NCBI RefSeq assembly: GCF_010725885.1
Contig: NZ_AP022600.1
Coordinates: 3,720,001 to 3,784,000, forward strand
Source: Mycolicibacterium tokaiense
Lineage (GTDB): Bacteria; Actinomycetota; Actinomycetes; Mycobacteriales; Mycobacteriaceae
DNA length: 64,000 bases
Direction of reading: 5' to 3'
How positions within the stretch are numbered: the first letter of the stretch is position 1; each line of letters begins with the position of its first letter. This document shows positions 25,923 through 36,369 of the stretch, piece by piece. The notes beneath the pieces were generated by a model, which was not told where the DNA came from, made no database searches, and saw only the letters and a program-made list of their open reading frames with translations. The position numbers and the translations under genes are program-made.

Positions 25923-26864
25923 ATGTCGCTGTCGTTGATACAGCTGCGTGTGTTCGTCACTGCGGCGCAGTGCGGGTCGTTCACTGCGGCCGCGAAGCAA
26001 TTGCACATGTCACAGCCAACGGTCTCGGAAACCATTCGGCGCGTCGAGCAGCGTTACGGCACACCGCTGTTCGTACGGGGGTCCAAAAGGCTCATCCTGA
26101 CTGCTCCTGGCGAGGAGCTGATGCCGCTGGCCGAGCAGACCTTGGCGTCCGCAGACGGAGCCGATCGCGCGTTGCGGGCGGTCACGGGACTGCAGGGCGG
26201 CGTGGCGTCGATCGGTCTGCTGCGCAATGCCAAGTTCTACGCCATGGCGGACCTGCTGACGTCGTTTCATGCTCGCTACCCGAACGTCCGCCTCCGAGTG
26301 ATCGGGGTGAACTCCGCTGATGTTGCAGACCTGGTGCGCGACGGAGATCTGGAGGCCGGGCTGGTGGTTCTTCCGGTCGACACCAGGGAACTGTCCGTGA
26401 CACCGCTGCTCCAGGACGAGGTGCTCTACGCGACGTCGGACCCCGCCCGTACCCGACCGGTATCCCTGGAGGACATGGCAGAGGCGAGCCTGATCCTCTA
26501 CGACGCACACGCCGGATGGCGTGATCCCACCCGCCGTCAACTGGCGGAGCGGGCGTTGTTGCGGGGTCTCTCACTGACCCCGCGGATCGAAGTCGAACAA
26601 GTCGACACCGCACTCGAACTCGTCGCCGCGGGGGCGGGTGAGACGGTGGTGTCGCGGGCGGTGTCGGAATCCTCCATCGCGCCAGCGGGTGTCAGGTATC
26701 TGCCCCTGCAGGAGCCGCTCTACGACACGGTGGCTCTCATCCAGAAGGAGTCCGCCATTCTGTCTCCCGCCACTCGGGAACTGGCGCGGCTGGCACGAGC
26801 GACCCTCACAGACTTTCGTCCAACCTCCGCGGACCCGTCAGGCGTCGGCGGGCGCCGCCAGTAG
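25923..26864 (+). CDS. LysR-family regulator
   Basis: The 313-residue protein has the LysR winged helix at the N-terminus (LIQLRVFVTAAQCGSFTAAAKQL, MSQPTVSETIRRVEQRYGTPLFVR) and a periplasmic-binding-protein-like effector domain. It is divergent from the permease operon across 101 bp, the standard arrangement for a LysR activator of a catabolic operon. TATAGG at 25909-25914 lies about 9 bp before ATG 25923, so its own message may be leaderless. The last 27 bp overlap the convergent flavoprotein gene. Confidence 0.9.
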   Translation: MSLSLIQLRVFVTAAQCGSFTAAAKQLHMSQPTVSETIRRVEQRYGTPLFVRGSKRLILTAPGEELMPLAEQTLASADGADRALRAVTGLQGGVASIGLLRNAKFYAMADLLTSFHARYPNVRLRVIGVNSADVADLVRDGDLEAGLVVLPVDTRELSVTPLLQDEVLYATSDPARTRPVSLEDMAEASLILYDAHAGWRDPTRRQLAERALLRGLSLTPRIEVEQVDTALELVAAGAGETVVSRAVSESSIAPAGVRYLPLQEPLYDTVALIQKESAILSPATRELARLARATLTDFRPTSADPSGVGGRRQ

Positions 26865-28265
26865 CGCGTTCCACATCTGGCTGAGCGAGGGATGAGGCGC
26901 AACAGCGTGACGCAGCACCGACAGCGGTACCTGGCCCACCACCGCGACCGTGGCTGCGTGCACGAGGTCGGCGACACCCGGCCCGACGAAGGTGGCGCCG
27001 AGCAGGACATCACGATCGGCATCGACCACCAGCTTGGCTGCCGCGTCGAAGCCGTCTCGCTGGATCAGCAGTTCGCCCGGCATGCCCGGATAGTCGACTG
27101 TTCTGGTCGTGACGGTGAATCCCGCAGCGCGCGCGTCTGATTCGGTGCGACCCACCTCGATCACGTTCGGGTCGGTGAAGATCACCTGGGGGAGGGTGCC
27201 GTTGTCCCGCACCACGTACTCCGGGCCGTCGAGTGCGGTGCCGTCTGCCCGGGCCTTGACCACGTTGGCCACGATTCCCGCGTGGTATTGGGAGACGTGC
27301 GACAGCAGGGCGCGACCGGTCGTGTCACCGATCGCATACAGCCAGTGCCCCTCGACACCGGTGGAGGTCAAATGATCGTCCACCGCTACGAATTCCCCGC
27401 CGTCCAGGCCGACGGTGGCCATTCCGAGGTCATCGGTGTTGACCAGTCGACCTGTAGCAACGACGATCTCGTCGGCTTCGAGTATGCCGTCGCCGAGCGT
27501 GACCGTCACCGCGCCGCCCGCTGCACGACGCGCGACCGAGGTCGGTACGGCGCGGAACTGGATCGTGACACCGCGGTCGCGCAGGGCGCGTGCCACCCGT
27601 TCACCTGCGAACGGCTCGGACCCCCGCAGCAAGGTGGTACCCCGCACCAGCATGGTCACGTCACTGCCCAGCCCTGACAGGATGGTCGCGCATTCGACGC
27701 CCACCACACCACCGCCGAGCACTATCGTTCGGGGCGGTACACGCGTCATGGTCGCGAGCTCCCGATTGGTCCACGGCGACGCCGCGGCCAGCCCGGCGAT
27801 ATCAGGTAGGAGTGGGCGGGTGCCGGTCGCCAGGACGACTGCGTGGCGGGCTTGCACGCGCTGTGTGCGTCCCTCGACCTCGGTGATCGTCACGGCGCGT
27901 TCGCCATTCAGCCGACCGTGGCCGTGCAACACGTCGATACCGGCCTGCGTCAGAGCGTCAACGAGGCCGTCGTCGGACAGGTGGTCGATGATGGTATCGC
28001 GTTTGGCCAGGGCTGCAGCGGTGTCGACACGATCCCCGCGCAGGAGCTCGCGCACCCCCGGAACCTCTTTGGCGAGTTCGAGAACTTCGATGGGCCGCAA
28101 CAACGTTTTGGTGGGATTACACGCCCAGTAATGACATTCGCCGCCGATCAGGCGGTTTTCCACCAGCGCCGTGGTCAACCCCAGGCCGGCCAGTTGGGTG
28201 GCCGCGGTGACCCCACCCGGGCCTCCGCCGATGATCACAGCGTCGAACCGCGAATTATCGGACAC
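26838..28265 (-). CDS. FAD-dependent pyridine nucleotide-disulfide oxidoreductase
   Basis: The 475-residue protein is a class I disulfide reductase: FAD-binding VIIGGGPGGVTAA, redox pair in GGECHYWACNPTK (Cys-x4-Cys), NAD(P)-binding VLGGGVVGVECA, second FAD motif LYAIGDTTG, and a C-terminal dimer domain with PHPSLSQMWNALL. In dihydrolipoamide dehydrogenase the last motif is HPTxxE; here His is kept but Glu is replaced by Gln, so the substrate or chemistry may differ. GTG 28265 has AGGAGG 6 bp upstream. It is not beside 2-oxoacid dehydrogenase genes. Mercuric-reductase-like or other quinone/thiol reductase roles are possible. Confidence 0.85.
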   Translation of the reverse strand: MSDNSRFDAVIIGGGPGGVTAATQLAGLGLTTALVENRLIGGECHYWACNPTKTLLRPIEVLELAKEVPGVRELLRGDRVDTAAALAKRDTIIDHLSDDGLVDALTQAGIDVLHGHGRLNGERAVTITEVEGRTQRVQARHAVVLATGTRPLLPDIAGLAAASPWTNRELATMTRVPPRTIVLGGGVVGVECATILSGLGSDVTMLVRGTTLLRGSEPFAGERVARALRDRGVTIQFRAVPTSVARRAAGGAVTVTLGDGILEADEIVVATGRLVNTDDLGMATVGLDGGEFVAVDDHLTSTGVEGHWLYAIGDTTGRALLSHVSQYHAGIVANVVKARADGTALDGPEYVVRDNGTLPQVIFTDPNVIEVGRTESDARAAGFTVTTRTVDYPGMPGELLIQRDGFDAAAKLVVDADRDVLLGATFVGPGVADLVHAATVAVVGQVPLSVLRHAVAPHPSLSQMWNALLAAPADA

Positions 28266-28319
28266 GATGCCTCCTGTGGACTGTGGTGGCGCGCGCACAC
28301 GCGGTGGTCGCCGCACCGC

Positions 28320-28360
28320 TACTGTATCATGCAGTACAATTAATGGTCTGTACGGTACAG
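28320..28360. promoter_or_regulatory. Two candidate operators before the flavoprotein gene
   Basis: CTGTACGGTACAG at 28348-28360 is a perfect 13-bp palindrome. A second inverted repeat, TACTG (28320-28324) and CAGTA (28332-28336), lies closer to the gene. They sit in the 135-bp gap between the SDR stop and the flavoprotein start, implying separate control of the flavoprotein. The regulator is not obvious nearby. Confidence 0.5.
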
Positions 28361-28400
28361 TTAGGATGTCTGCGCGTCAAACACGTGGTGGCTGAAGCGC

Positions 28401-29162
28401 TCAACCCCGTCCACCGTCGACGGTCATCAACGACCCGGTCGTGTAACTCGACGCCTCGGACAGCAGATACAGCACCGCACCGACGATCTCGTCGGGCCGC
28501 CCCACCCGCTGCAACGCGACGGGTCGGACCACGCTGGCCAGCAGGTCAGGATTACGGACGAAACCCGCTGTGGCGTCGGTGTCGAACACCCCACACACGA
28601 TCCCGTTGACGCGGACGCCGACGTTCGCGTACTCCATCGCCGTCGCCGCAGTCAGCGCGTTCAGGCCGGCCTTCGCCGCGGAGTACGTCGTGGTGAGTGG
28701 CGTCGGCCTGACCGAGGCCACCGAGCTGATGTTGACGATGGAGCCGCCGCCGGTGCGGGCCATGGCGGTGGCGGCCAGCGCGGTGAGGCGGGTGGGCCCT
28801 TTGAGATTGACGCCGACGATCTTGTCGAACAGCGTCTCGGTGGTCTCCAGCAGCGACGGTGCAACCGGGCTCATGCCCGCGTTGTTCACCAACCCGTCCA
28901 GTCGTCCCCATACCGCTTCGGCGGCGTCGACAACGCCCTCGAGCGACTCCCAGTCGCCGACATGGCACGCCAGCGGGTGTGCCTGTCCGCCGGCCGCGGT
29001 GATCCTGGCGGCCAGCTCCTCGCACGCGGCGAGTTTGCGGCTGGCCACCACCACCCGGGCGCCGCGCTGCGCCAACGCGGTGCTCATCGCGGCGCCCAGG
29101 CCCCGACTGCCGCCGGTGACCAGGACCACGCGGTCGGTGACGTCGAAGAGTGGATCGGTCAT
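28401..29162 (-). CDS. Short-chain dehydrogenase/reductase
   Basis: The 253-residue classical SDR has the cofactor motif TGGSRGLGAAM, NNAGMSP, catalytic Ser in NISSVASV, and YSAAK with catalytic Tyr and Lys; the C-terminus LMTVDGGRG is typical. Arg/Lys after the glycine motif (ASRKLA) favours NADP(H). ATG 29162 follows GGAGG. It is 44 bp downstream of a flavodoxin-fold reductase on the same strand, probably one operon. Confidence 0.9.
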   Translation of the reverse strand: MTDPLFDVTDRVVLVTGGSRGLGAAMSTALAQRGARVVVASRKLAACEELAARITAAGGQAHPLACHVGDWESLEGVVDAAEAVWGRLDGLVNNAGMSPVAPSLLETTETLFDKIVGVNLKGPTRLTALAATAMARTGGGSIVNISSVASVRPTPLTTTYSAAKAGLNALTAATAMEYANVGVRVNGIVCGVFDTDATAGFVRNPDLLASVVRPVALQRVGRPDEIVGAVLYLLSEASSYTTGSLMTVDGGRG

Positions 29163-29206
29163 GACGCACCAACCTCCGGGCCGGGGGTGTTGAAATCAGC
29201 CCAACA

Positions 29207-29929
29207 CTAACGGTATTCGGGGTTCTCGTAACCGAAATCGCAGCCGGCGTCCCATTCGGAGCGTTGGTTGCCGTATGCCGGGAAGCCGCCGGCGTCCTTG
29301 AGCAGCTTGGCCATGTGCATCAGGTTGTAGGTGAGAAAGGTGGTGTTGCGGTTGACGAAGTCGTTCTCCGGGCCCCCGGAACCCTCGTCCAGGTAGGACG
29401 GGCCCGGGCCTGCTTCACCCATCCAGCCGGCGTCGGCCTGCGGCGGCACCGTGTAGCCGATGTGCTGCAGGCTGAACAGGATGCTCATGGCGCAGTGCTT
29501 GACGCCGTCCTCGTTGCCGGTCAGCAGACAGCCGCCGGCCCGGCCGTAGTACGCGTACTGGCCGTTGTCGTTGAGCACACCGGAGTACCCGTACAGGCGC
29601 TCGATCACCTGGCGCATCACCGAACTGTTGTCGCCCAGCCACACCGGGCCGGCCAGCACCAGGATGTCGGCGGCCAGCACCCGCTGCAGCAGCGCCGGCC
29701 ATTCGTCGGTGGCCCAGCCGTACTCGGTCATGTCGGGTCGCACGCCGATGGCGATGTCATGGTCCACTGCGCGGATCTGATCGACCTCGACGCCGTTCTT
29801 GCGCATCAGGGCCACACTGCGGTCCACCAGGCCCTGGGTGTTGCTGGTTTCCGGTGAGCGTTTGAGTGTGCAGTTGATGAACATGGCCTTCAGGCCGGTG
29901 AAATCAGGGGCAACGGGCGGGGTGGTCAT
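29207..29929 (-). CDS. NAD(P)H-dependent flavin reductase, flavodoxin fold
   Basis: The 240-residue protein starts with a phosphate-binding loop INCTLKRSPETSNT, then LVLAGPVWLGDNSSVMRQVIERLYG and GRAGGCLLTGNEDG, the FMN-binding pattern of the NADPH-dependent FMN reductase/WrbA-like family. ATG 29929 has GGAG 4 bp upstream. TTGACT about 70 bp upstream, read leftward, followed by an AT-rich box, may be its promoter. It leads a small redox operon with the SDR. Confidence 0.85.
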   Translation of the reverse strand: MTTPPVAPDFTGLKAMFINCTLKRSPETSNTQGLVDRSVALMRKNGVEVDQIRAVDHDIAIGVRPDMTEYGWATDEWPALLQRVLAADILVLAGPVWLGDNSSVMRQVIERLYGYSGVLNDNGQYAYYGRAGGCLLTGNEDGVKHCAMSILFSLQHIGYTVPPQADAGWMGEAGPGPSYLDEGSGGPENDFVNRNTTFLTYNLMHMAKLLKDAGGFPAYGNQRSEWDAGCDFGYENPEYR

Positions 29930-30017
29930 GCAACTCCTTCGGAAGTGGTTGCGGCGCAGGCCACATTCGGGCGCAGCAAAACTATTTGACAAACACCTTG
30001 ATAGTCAACGTTGTTTA

Positions 30018-31262
30018 CTACAAGCGAAAGCCCGACCCTTCCTGGCGCCGCTGCTCCACGACGTCGCGCACGTGCATCGGTATCGCCAGGCCGACGGCCA
30101 TCGCAGCAACCACCGACGTCGCGACCACACCGTTGGCCACCGTCGCTGCCAGCAGGGACGGCGACGGATCCCCGGGAAGAGCGACCAGCCCGCCCAGCAT
30201 GTGCAGCGCGTAGGAGCCGGGGATCAGCGACACCACCGAAGCAAAGCCGATGCCGGCAAACGGTATCCGCACCAGGTGTGACACCGGCACCAACAGCACC
30301 CCGACGATCAGGCACGCGATCAGTGCGGCCGTCGCCGGGCCACTGCCCCAGCCGGACAGCGCCCACCAGTGCGCAGCATGGGCCAGCATGCCTGCAGCAA
30401 CGGGCCAGGCGATCAAGCGGTACGGCATGGAGAAGTACACCGAGTACGACGCGGCCGCCACGCCTGCAGCCAGGACGTCGCCGAGCAACGGGGTCCGGCC
30501 CACCGAGCTCACCATGGGCAGCGTTTCGCCGCCGGCCTGCAAGCCGAGCATCAGCCCGGCTCCGATGGCGGCCACCAACACCGAGGCGTAACCCAGCCGC
30601 GACAACCCGAGCGTCACCCGCAACGCCAGCAGGTCGAGCGCCCCGTTGAGCAGATGCGGGCCGGGCACCAGGATCAGCACGGGGCACAACACCACCAGCG
30701 CAGCGCTCGGCCCGAGGTCGGCGCGCAGTGCGGCGGCGCCGATCAGTCCGGCCACCGTCGCCGCCAGCAGTACCTGCGGCAGGGGGCCGGCGCCCCACCG
30801 GCCGATTGTGCGTCGCAGCGCCCCACCGACTGCACCGCTGAGCGCGGCCAACAGGACGACGGCGGGATGGTCGGCGCCGAAGATCACCGCCAGCGCACCG
30901 GCCCCGGTGGCGCAGGCCAGTGTGAACACCGCGGCATGCGAGGCCGGCAACTGCGCGGCCCGGTCGAGCTCGGCGCGCACGGTGGTCCGATCCAGCGGCC
31001 CGTCCTGCGCGGCGTCGACCACCCGCATCGCAGCCGCAACCCGTCTGATGTTGACCCCGGTGGGCGATACCGGGGCCCACCGTGCGGTGCGGGTGCTGTC
31101 ATCACTGAGCAGCAGCGACGACCAGGAGGGGATCAGCACGGCGTGGGTGTCGAGGCCGCGGTTGAGGCGGTTGACCGCCGCCAGCGTCATGCCGGTGGAC
31201 TGCCCGTTGTTCTGCAGCAGGGTCGCCGCCTGCAGCACGGCGTCGTGGTCGGGGCTGCCCAT
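30018..31262 (-). CDS. ThrE-family threonine/serine exporter
   Basis: The 414-residue protein has a cytosolic N-terminal half of about 100 residues with NGQSTGMTLAAVNRLNRGLDTHAVLIPSW, followed by about 10 membrane helices containing VLCPVLILVPGPHLLNGALDL and ASVVSLIPGSYALHMLGG, as in the fused ThrE exporters of actinobacteria. It would export small hydroxy amino acids or related metabolites. It starts 9 bp after fumC and belongs to the same leftward run. Confidence 0.85.
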   Translation of the reverse strand: MGSPDHDAVLQAATLLQNNGQSTGMTLAAVNRLNRGLDTHAVLIPSWSSLLLSDDSTRTARWAPVSPTGVNIRRVAAAMRVVDAAQDGPLDRTTVRAELDRAAQLPASHAAVFTLACATGAGALAVIFGADHPAVVLLAALSGAVGGALRRTIGRWGAGPLPQVLLAATVAGLIGAAALRADLGPSAALVVLCPVLILVPGPHLLNGALDLLALRVTLGLSRLGYASVLVAAIGAGLMLGLQAGGETLPMVSSVGRTPLLGDVLAAGVAAASYSVYFSMPYRLIAWPVAAGMLAHAAHWWALSGWGSGPATAALIACLIVGVLLVPVSHLVRIPFAGIGFASVVSLIPGSYALHMLGGLVALPGDPSPSLLAATVANGVVATSVVAAMAVGLAIPMHVRDVVEQRRQEGSGFRL

Positions 31263-31271
31263 CGTGCCTCC

Positions 31272-32705
<1,434 letters not shown>

Positions 32706-32770
32706 CATCACCTTCCCAGTGGTGTCACAGGCGTGCATCATCACACGAGCCGGCACCCGCCGCCGGGAAC

Positions 32771-33463
32771 TCAGTTCGGCGGGGTCACTGCCGTCGTGAC
32801 GATGACACTGTTGGCCACGATCGCAGCCAGGGTGCGGGCCACCGCTTCGCCGGCCGCCGTGGCGCCCCACTGTCCGCGCTCCAGTTCCTGCGCGCGGCTG
32901 ATCACCGCCGACGTCCAGGGGATCTCGCGGTGCAACTGGGGAAGTGATCCGCTCTTCCACAGCAGCGCGGCCAGTGCGGCGGTACGGGGGCTCGGATCGG
33001 CGCCATCGACCAGGGCGTCACGGACGCGGGCGAGAACGGCCGCGCGGCGGCCGTTGTCACCGAGTCGCAGTGCGGTGGAGGTGAACAGGCCCAGCGTTTT
33101 CGTCTTCTCCGCCCGCAGGTCACCTCGGGCGACCAGGCGTGCCAGCAGCGGCCCGCGCAGGGTCGGGCCGATCGCGGCCAACACCGTCTGCACCGAGCGC
33201 GGTTTCGTGCTGATGTAGTCCCACGTGGAGGCGAAGATGTCATCCGACGGTGGTTGACCCTCAACAGGTTTCACCATCACCGCACCGGACCGCGAGCTCG
33301 TGGTCACCTTCTGCTGCAGAGCCAGATCGGAGAGCACGGCACCGGCCAGAGGATAGAACAGCGTGGTCTCCCCGGCGATGGTGCCGGAGTCGGGCTGGAA
33401 CAACACCAGCAGCAGATCCTCGGCCAGGGTGGGTGTCGGAATGTCAGCGTCCTGCATGCTCAC
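32771..33463 (-). CDS. GPP34-domain (GOLPH3-like) protein
   Basis: The 230-residue protein fits the GPP34 family: TLAEDLLLVLFQPDSG at the start, LFYPLAGAVLSDLAL, WDYISTKPRSVQTVL, RGPLLARLVARGDLR and a helical C-terminus. In eukaryotes GOLPH3 binds phosphoinositides in the Golgi; bacterial roles are unknown, though such genes are common in actinobacteria. GTG 33463 overlaps the VanW stop codon (GTGA), so it is probably coupled to it. Confidence 0.82.
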   Translation of the reverse strand: MSMQDADIPTPTLAEDLLLVLFQPDSGTIAGETTLFYPLAGAVLSDLALQQKVTTSSRSGAVMVKPVEGQPPSDDIFASTWDYISTKPRSVQTVLAAIGPTLRGPLLARLVARGDLRAEKTKTLGLFTSTALRLGDNGRRAAVLARVRDALVDGADPSPRTAALAALLWKSGSLPQLHREIPWTSAVISRAQELERGQWGATAAGEAVARTLAAIVANSVIVTTAVTPPN

Positions 33464-35166
33464 GCCGCATCTCCGACGCCGCAGACCACCCGGGGGATCG
33501 GATCGTAGACGACGGTGTGGGACTCGGTGCGGGTCTGTCCGGTGGCGATGTCGCGCAGGGTGCGGGTGTCTGTGATGGTGAATCCCGGCGCGCCGCCGCT
33601 GGCGCTGCAGGCCTCACCCGCGGGGATGGTGACGGTCTGCGGTTCGGTGGGTCGGCTGCGCGCGCTCTGCGAGGACGTCACGTCGTACCGCTTGATGCCC
33701 AGCAGCCGCACCGTGATGCTGCTCGGTGTCCATTCGGTCTGGATCTGCACGGAGGTGGGGCCGTCGTTGCGGAATTTGACGTCCAGCACGTCTTCGAACA
33801 CGGTTGCCTCACGGCCCGCCGGGTAGCGGCTGATGTAGTAACTGTGCTCGTGATGCTCGACGTCCTCCATGCCGGCGAAGTAGGCAGCATTGAACAATGT
33901 GGTGGCCACCTGCGATACCCCGCCGCCGACACCCCGTGCGGGCCTGCCATTTTCGATGACGCCCGCTTCGACGTAGCCGGCCGCGGCGTTACGCGGATTG
34001 GTAGCGGCGTTGAGGCTGAAGGTCTCACCCGGCCGGACCACGAGGCCGTTGATCTGTTGGGCGGCGCGGCGGATGTTACGGCCCGAGTCGCTGGCGAAAC
34101 CGCCGGTCTGGAACTCGCCGATGACCTCCACCGGTCCCAGCGCGTCGAGCTGCTCGAGGGTGAAGGTGGGCTCGTCGTCGAGGTAGACGGCGGTGATGTC
34201 GCGGTCATCGGTGTCGCGCAGCACGGCGGGCAGGTCATCGAGGGTGGCCGCGAAGTCGACCCGGCGGCCATCCTGCGCAGGCACTTTCATCGGCGGGGTG
34301 GCCGCGAAGTCGATATCGGCGTTGCGCCCGGGTATCTCGGACGCCGCCAGTTGCGGGCGCAGGACGTCGATGATCCTGGGTGTGTCGAGTTCGGGCACCA
34401 ACCGGCCCTGCCCGGGGCGGAAGCTCAGCGCCGCTGCGATGTCGTCCGGCGTCAGCACACCGTCGACTCCGTTCTCGCCGCGGACGGTGACAGGTCCCGA
34501 CACCGCAGGCGTGGCGATGTCGTCCAGTGCCCCCGCCACATCCTCGGCGGCGGTGCGCGCGGGGAGTTCGACGATCGGCAGATCCAGGGTCTCGCCGGTG
34601 GCCCAATTGTCCAGGATGGTGGCTGTTGCGGCGGTGACGTCCAGGCGCTGACCCGACTGCGGGTCCGAGGCCACCGGCTCACCGTCGACGAACACGATCG
34701 AGCCTTCCACCGGATCCTCGGCGACGGCCGCCCCGATCTCGTCGAGTGACGCGGTGAGCGCCTGCTCGTCCACCGAGCTCACCAGCTCCACGGGTGTCTG
34801 TACGAAGAACGACATGACGCGGGTGATCGGGTTCAGCGGTTGTCCGCCGGCCTGCTCGACGGTGGCACCCGGGTCCGCTGCGAGCCCTGTCAGACCGGGG
34901 TCGATGGTCGCCTCCACCGATCCCAGGGTCACCGGAATCGGCCGGCTTTGGCGGGGGGAGATCTCCTCACGCAGGCGTTGCTCGGCTTCGCTCGGTGTCA
35001 GCCCGCCCAGCGTCACGCCGGCCGCGGTGACTCCCCGGGGCACCTTGGCCGAGGTCACCACCAGGTCAGCGACATACAGCGACGCCAGCGCGACCAGCGG
35101 AATGCCGGCGCCCAGGAGTCGCCGACGCAGCCGCCGCCGTGCGCCGTCGCTCTGTTCCTCGGACAT
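33460..35166 (-). CDS. VanW-family protein with peptidoglycan-binding domains
   Basis: The 568-residue protein has one N-terminal membrane helix (about 19-36), tandem YoaR/PG-binding-4-type repeats in the first 330 residues (KVPRGVTAAGVTLGGLTPSEAEQ is a clear one), then the VanW domain with FSLNAATNPRNAAAGY, GVGGGVSQVATTLFNAAYFAG and HHEHSYYISRYPAGREATV. It is likely anchored outside the membrane and touches the cell wall; the biochemical role of VanW is not established. ATG 35166 is chosen, with GTG 35181 possible. Confidence 0.87.
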   Translation of the reverse strand: MSEEQSDGARRRLRRRLLGAGIPLVALASLYVADLVVTSAKVPRGVTAAGVTLGGLTPSEAEQRLREEISPRQSRPIPVTLGSVEATIDPGLTGLAADPGATVEQAGGQPLNPITRVMSFFVQTPVELVSSVDEQALTASLDEIGAAVAEDPVEGSIVFVDGEPVASDPQSGQRLDVTAATATILDNWATGETLDLPIVELPARTAAEDVAGALDDIATPAVSGPVTVRGENGVDGVLTPDDIAAALSFRPGQGRLVPELDTPRIIDVLRPQLAASEIPGRNADIDFAATPPMKVPAQDGRRVDFAATLDDLPAVLRDTDDRDITAVYLDDEPTFTLEQLDALGPVEVIGEFQTGGFASDSGRNIRRAAQQINGLVVRPGETFSLNAATNPRNAAAGYVEAGVIENGRPARGVGGGVSQVATTLFNAAYFAGMEDVEHHEHSYYISRYPAGREATVFEDVLDVKFRNDGPTSVQIQTEWTPSSITVRLLGIKRYDVTSSQSARSRPTEPQTVTIPAGEACSASGGAPGFTITDTRTLRDIATGQTRTESHTVVYDPIPRVVCGVGDAA

Positions 35167-35214
35167 CGATCTGTCAACCACGCATCGTCAGGCCGGTATT
35201 CCCATGAGCAAATC

Positions 35215-36330
35215 CTACAGACGGTGGCCCACGGCGGCGCCCGCCAGGGCAATTGCCGTGCATATGATGAAAACTGTTGTGATAGAGAGCATTTGGACGC
35301 CAGATCCGGCCAGTGTCGAACCTGCGGCCTGCCCTGCTGCCACCACCAGGAACGCGCTCCCGACGCCGAAGGCGACCCGCTCGGGAAACAGCCGGGTGGC
35401 CCAGACCAGCAACACACCGGTCAGGGCGATGTAGGCCGCGCCGAACGCGAAGGCCGCCGCGACGGTGACCACCGGTAGCTGGGCGAACACCGCGAAAGCG
35501 GTGGTGGCTGCACCCATGACCACCATGCCGAGTTGCCAGGCGCGTGCGATACCCAGGCGGCCCACCAGTGGACCGGACACCGCACCGACCAGCCCGGCGC
35601 CGCCGAGCACCGTCCACACCAGCGCCGACACCAGCGGCGTCCCGCCCTGTTCGCTGATCACCTGGCGCCCCAGCGTCCATACGGCGATGCTGGCCAGGCC
35701 GAGTGCCGCCGAACAGACGAGCAAACGCACACTGCCGGGCGGCCAGTTCCCCGGCGAGCGGTGTCCCTCGGGGGCATGGACGCCCGCCGGGACGTAACGC
35801 CAGACCGCCACCGTCACCAGGGCGCTGAGCACGGCAAAAATGGCCCAGGCCGACCGCCAGTCGGATCGCAGGGCCAGCGCGATCGGTCCGGAGAGCAATA
35901 CCCCGATCCCGGTACCGGCATTGACCAGGGTCTGGGCCTGGTCCCTGCGACGCTGCGAGATCCACCGAGCGACGGCCGCCGCCATCGGGGGTGAGGCGAT
36001 ACCGGTGCTGGAACCGGCCACCAGGATCCCGACTGCCAGCATCGCTGCCGACGACGAGGCGGCGACGGTGGCGATCCCCACCGTGGCGGTGGCACCGGCC
36101 AGCACGGCTACCCGGCGGGCGCCCCAGCGCGGCGTCAGGACGGTTGCGACGACGATCGCCACGCAGTAGCCCACGTAACTGCCGGAGCCGAGCACACCGG
36201 ACATTGCCGGGCTCAGCGCGAATTCTGCGGCGAAGTCGGGGGAGAAGAGCCCGTAGGTGAAGCGGGCCAGGCCGTAGCACGAGGCGATGAGCGCAGTACC
36301 GGCCGTCACGAGCGCTGCGGAATGGGCCAT
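35215..36330 (-). CDS. MFS transporter
   Basis: The 371-residue protein has about 11-12 membrane helices, with LARFTYGLFSPDFAAEF in helix 1 and the loop pattern PRWGARRVAVLAGA between helices 2 and 3, as in the YbfB/MFS_1-type efflux or uptake proteins. The substrate cannot be told. ATG 36330 lies 39 bp from the divergent GTG of a GlcD-like gene. It is the first gene of the leftward run that continues to ThrE. Confidence 0.85.
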   Translation of the reverse strand: MAHSAALVTAGTALIASCYGLARFTYGLFSPDFAAEFALSPAMSGVLGSGSYVGYCVAIVVATVLTPRWGARRVAVLAGATATVGIATVAASSSAAMLAVGILVAGSSTGIASPPMAAAVARWISQRRRDQAQTLVNAGTGIGVLLSGPIALALRSDWRSAWAIFAVLSALVTVAVWRYVPAGVHAPEGHRSPGNWPPGSVRLLVCSAALGLASIAVWTLGRQVISEQGGTPLVSALVWTVLGGAGLVGAVSGPLVGRLGIARAWQLGMVVMGAATTAFAVFAQLPVVTVAAAFAFGAAYIALTGVLLVWATRLFPERVAFGVGSAFLVVAAGQAAGSTLAGSGVQMLSITTVFIICTAIALAGAAVGHRL

Positions 36331-36369
36331 CAGGCCTGCCAGCCTACCGAGGGGGCTACCGTCGACGGG

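Noticed and set aside
32706..32960. N-terminal extension of fumarase
   Set aside because: It overlaps the GPP34 gene and lacks similarity to fumarases; a start at 32705 has a usable ribosome-binding site.
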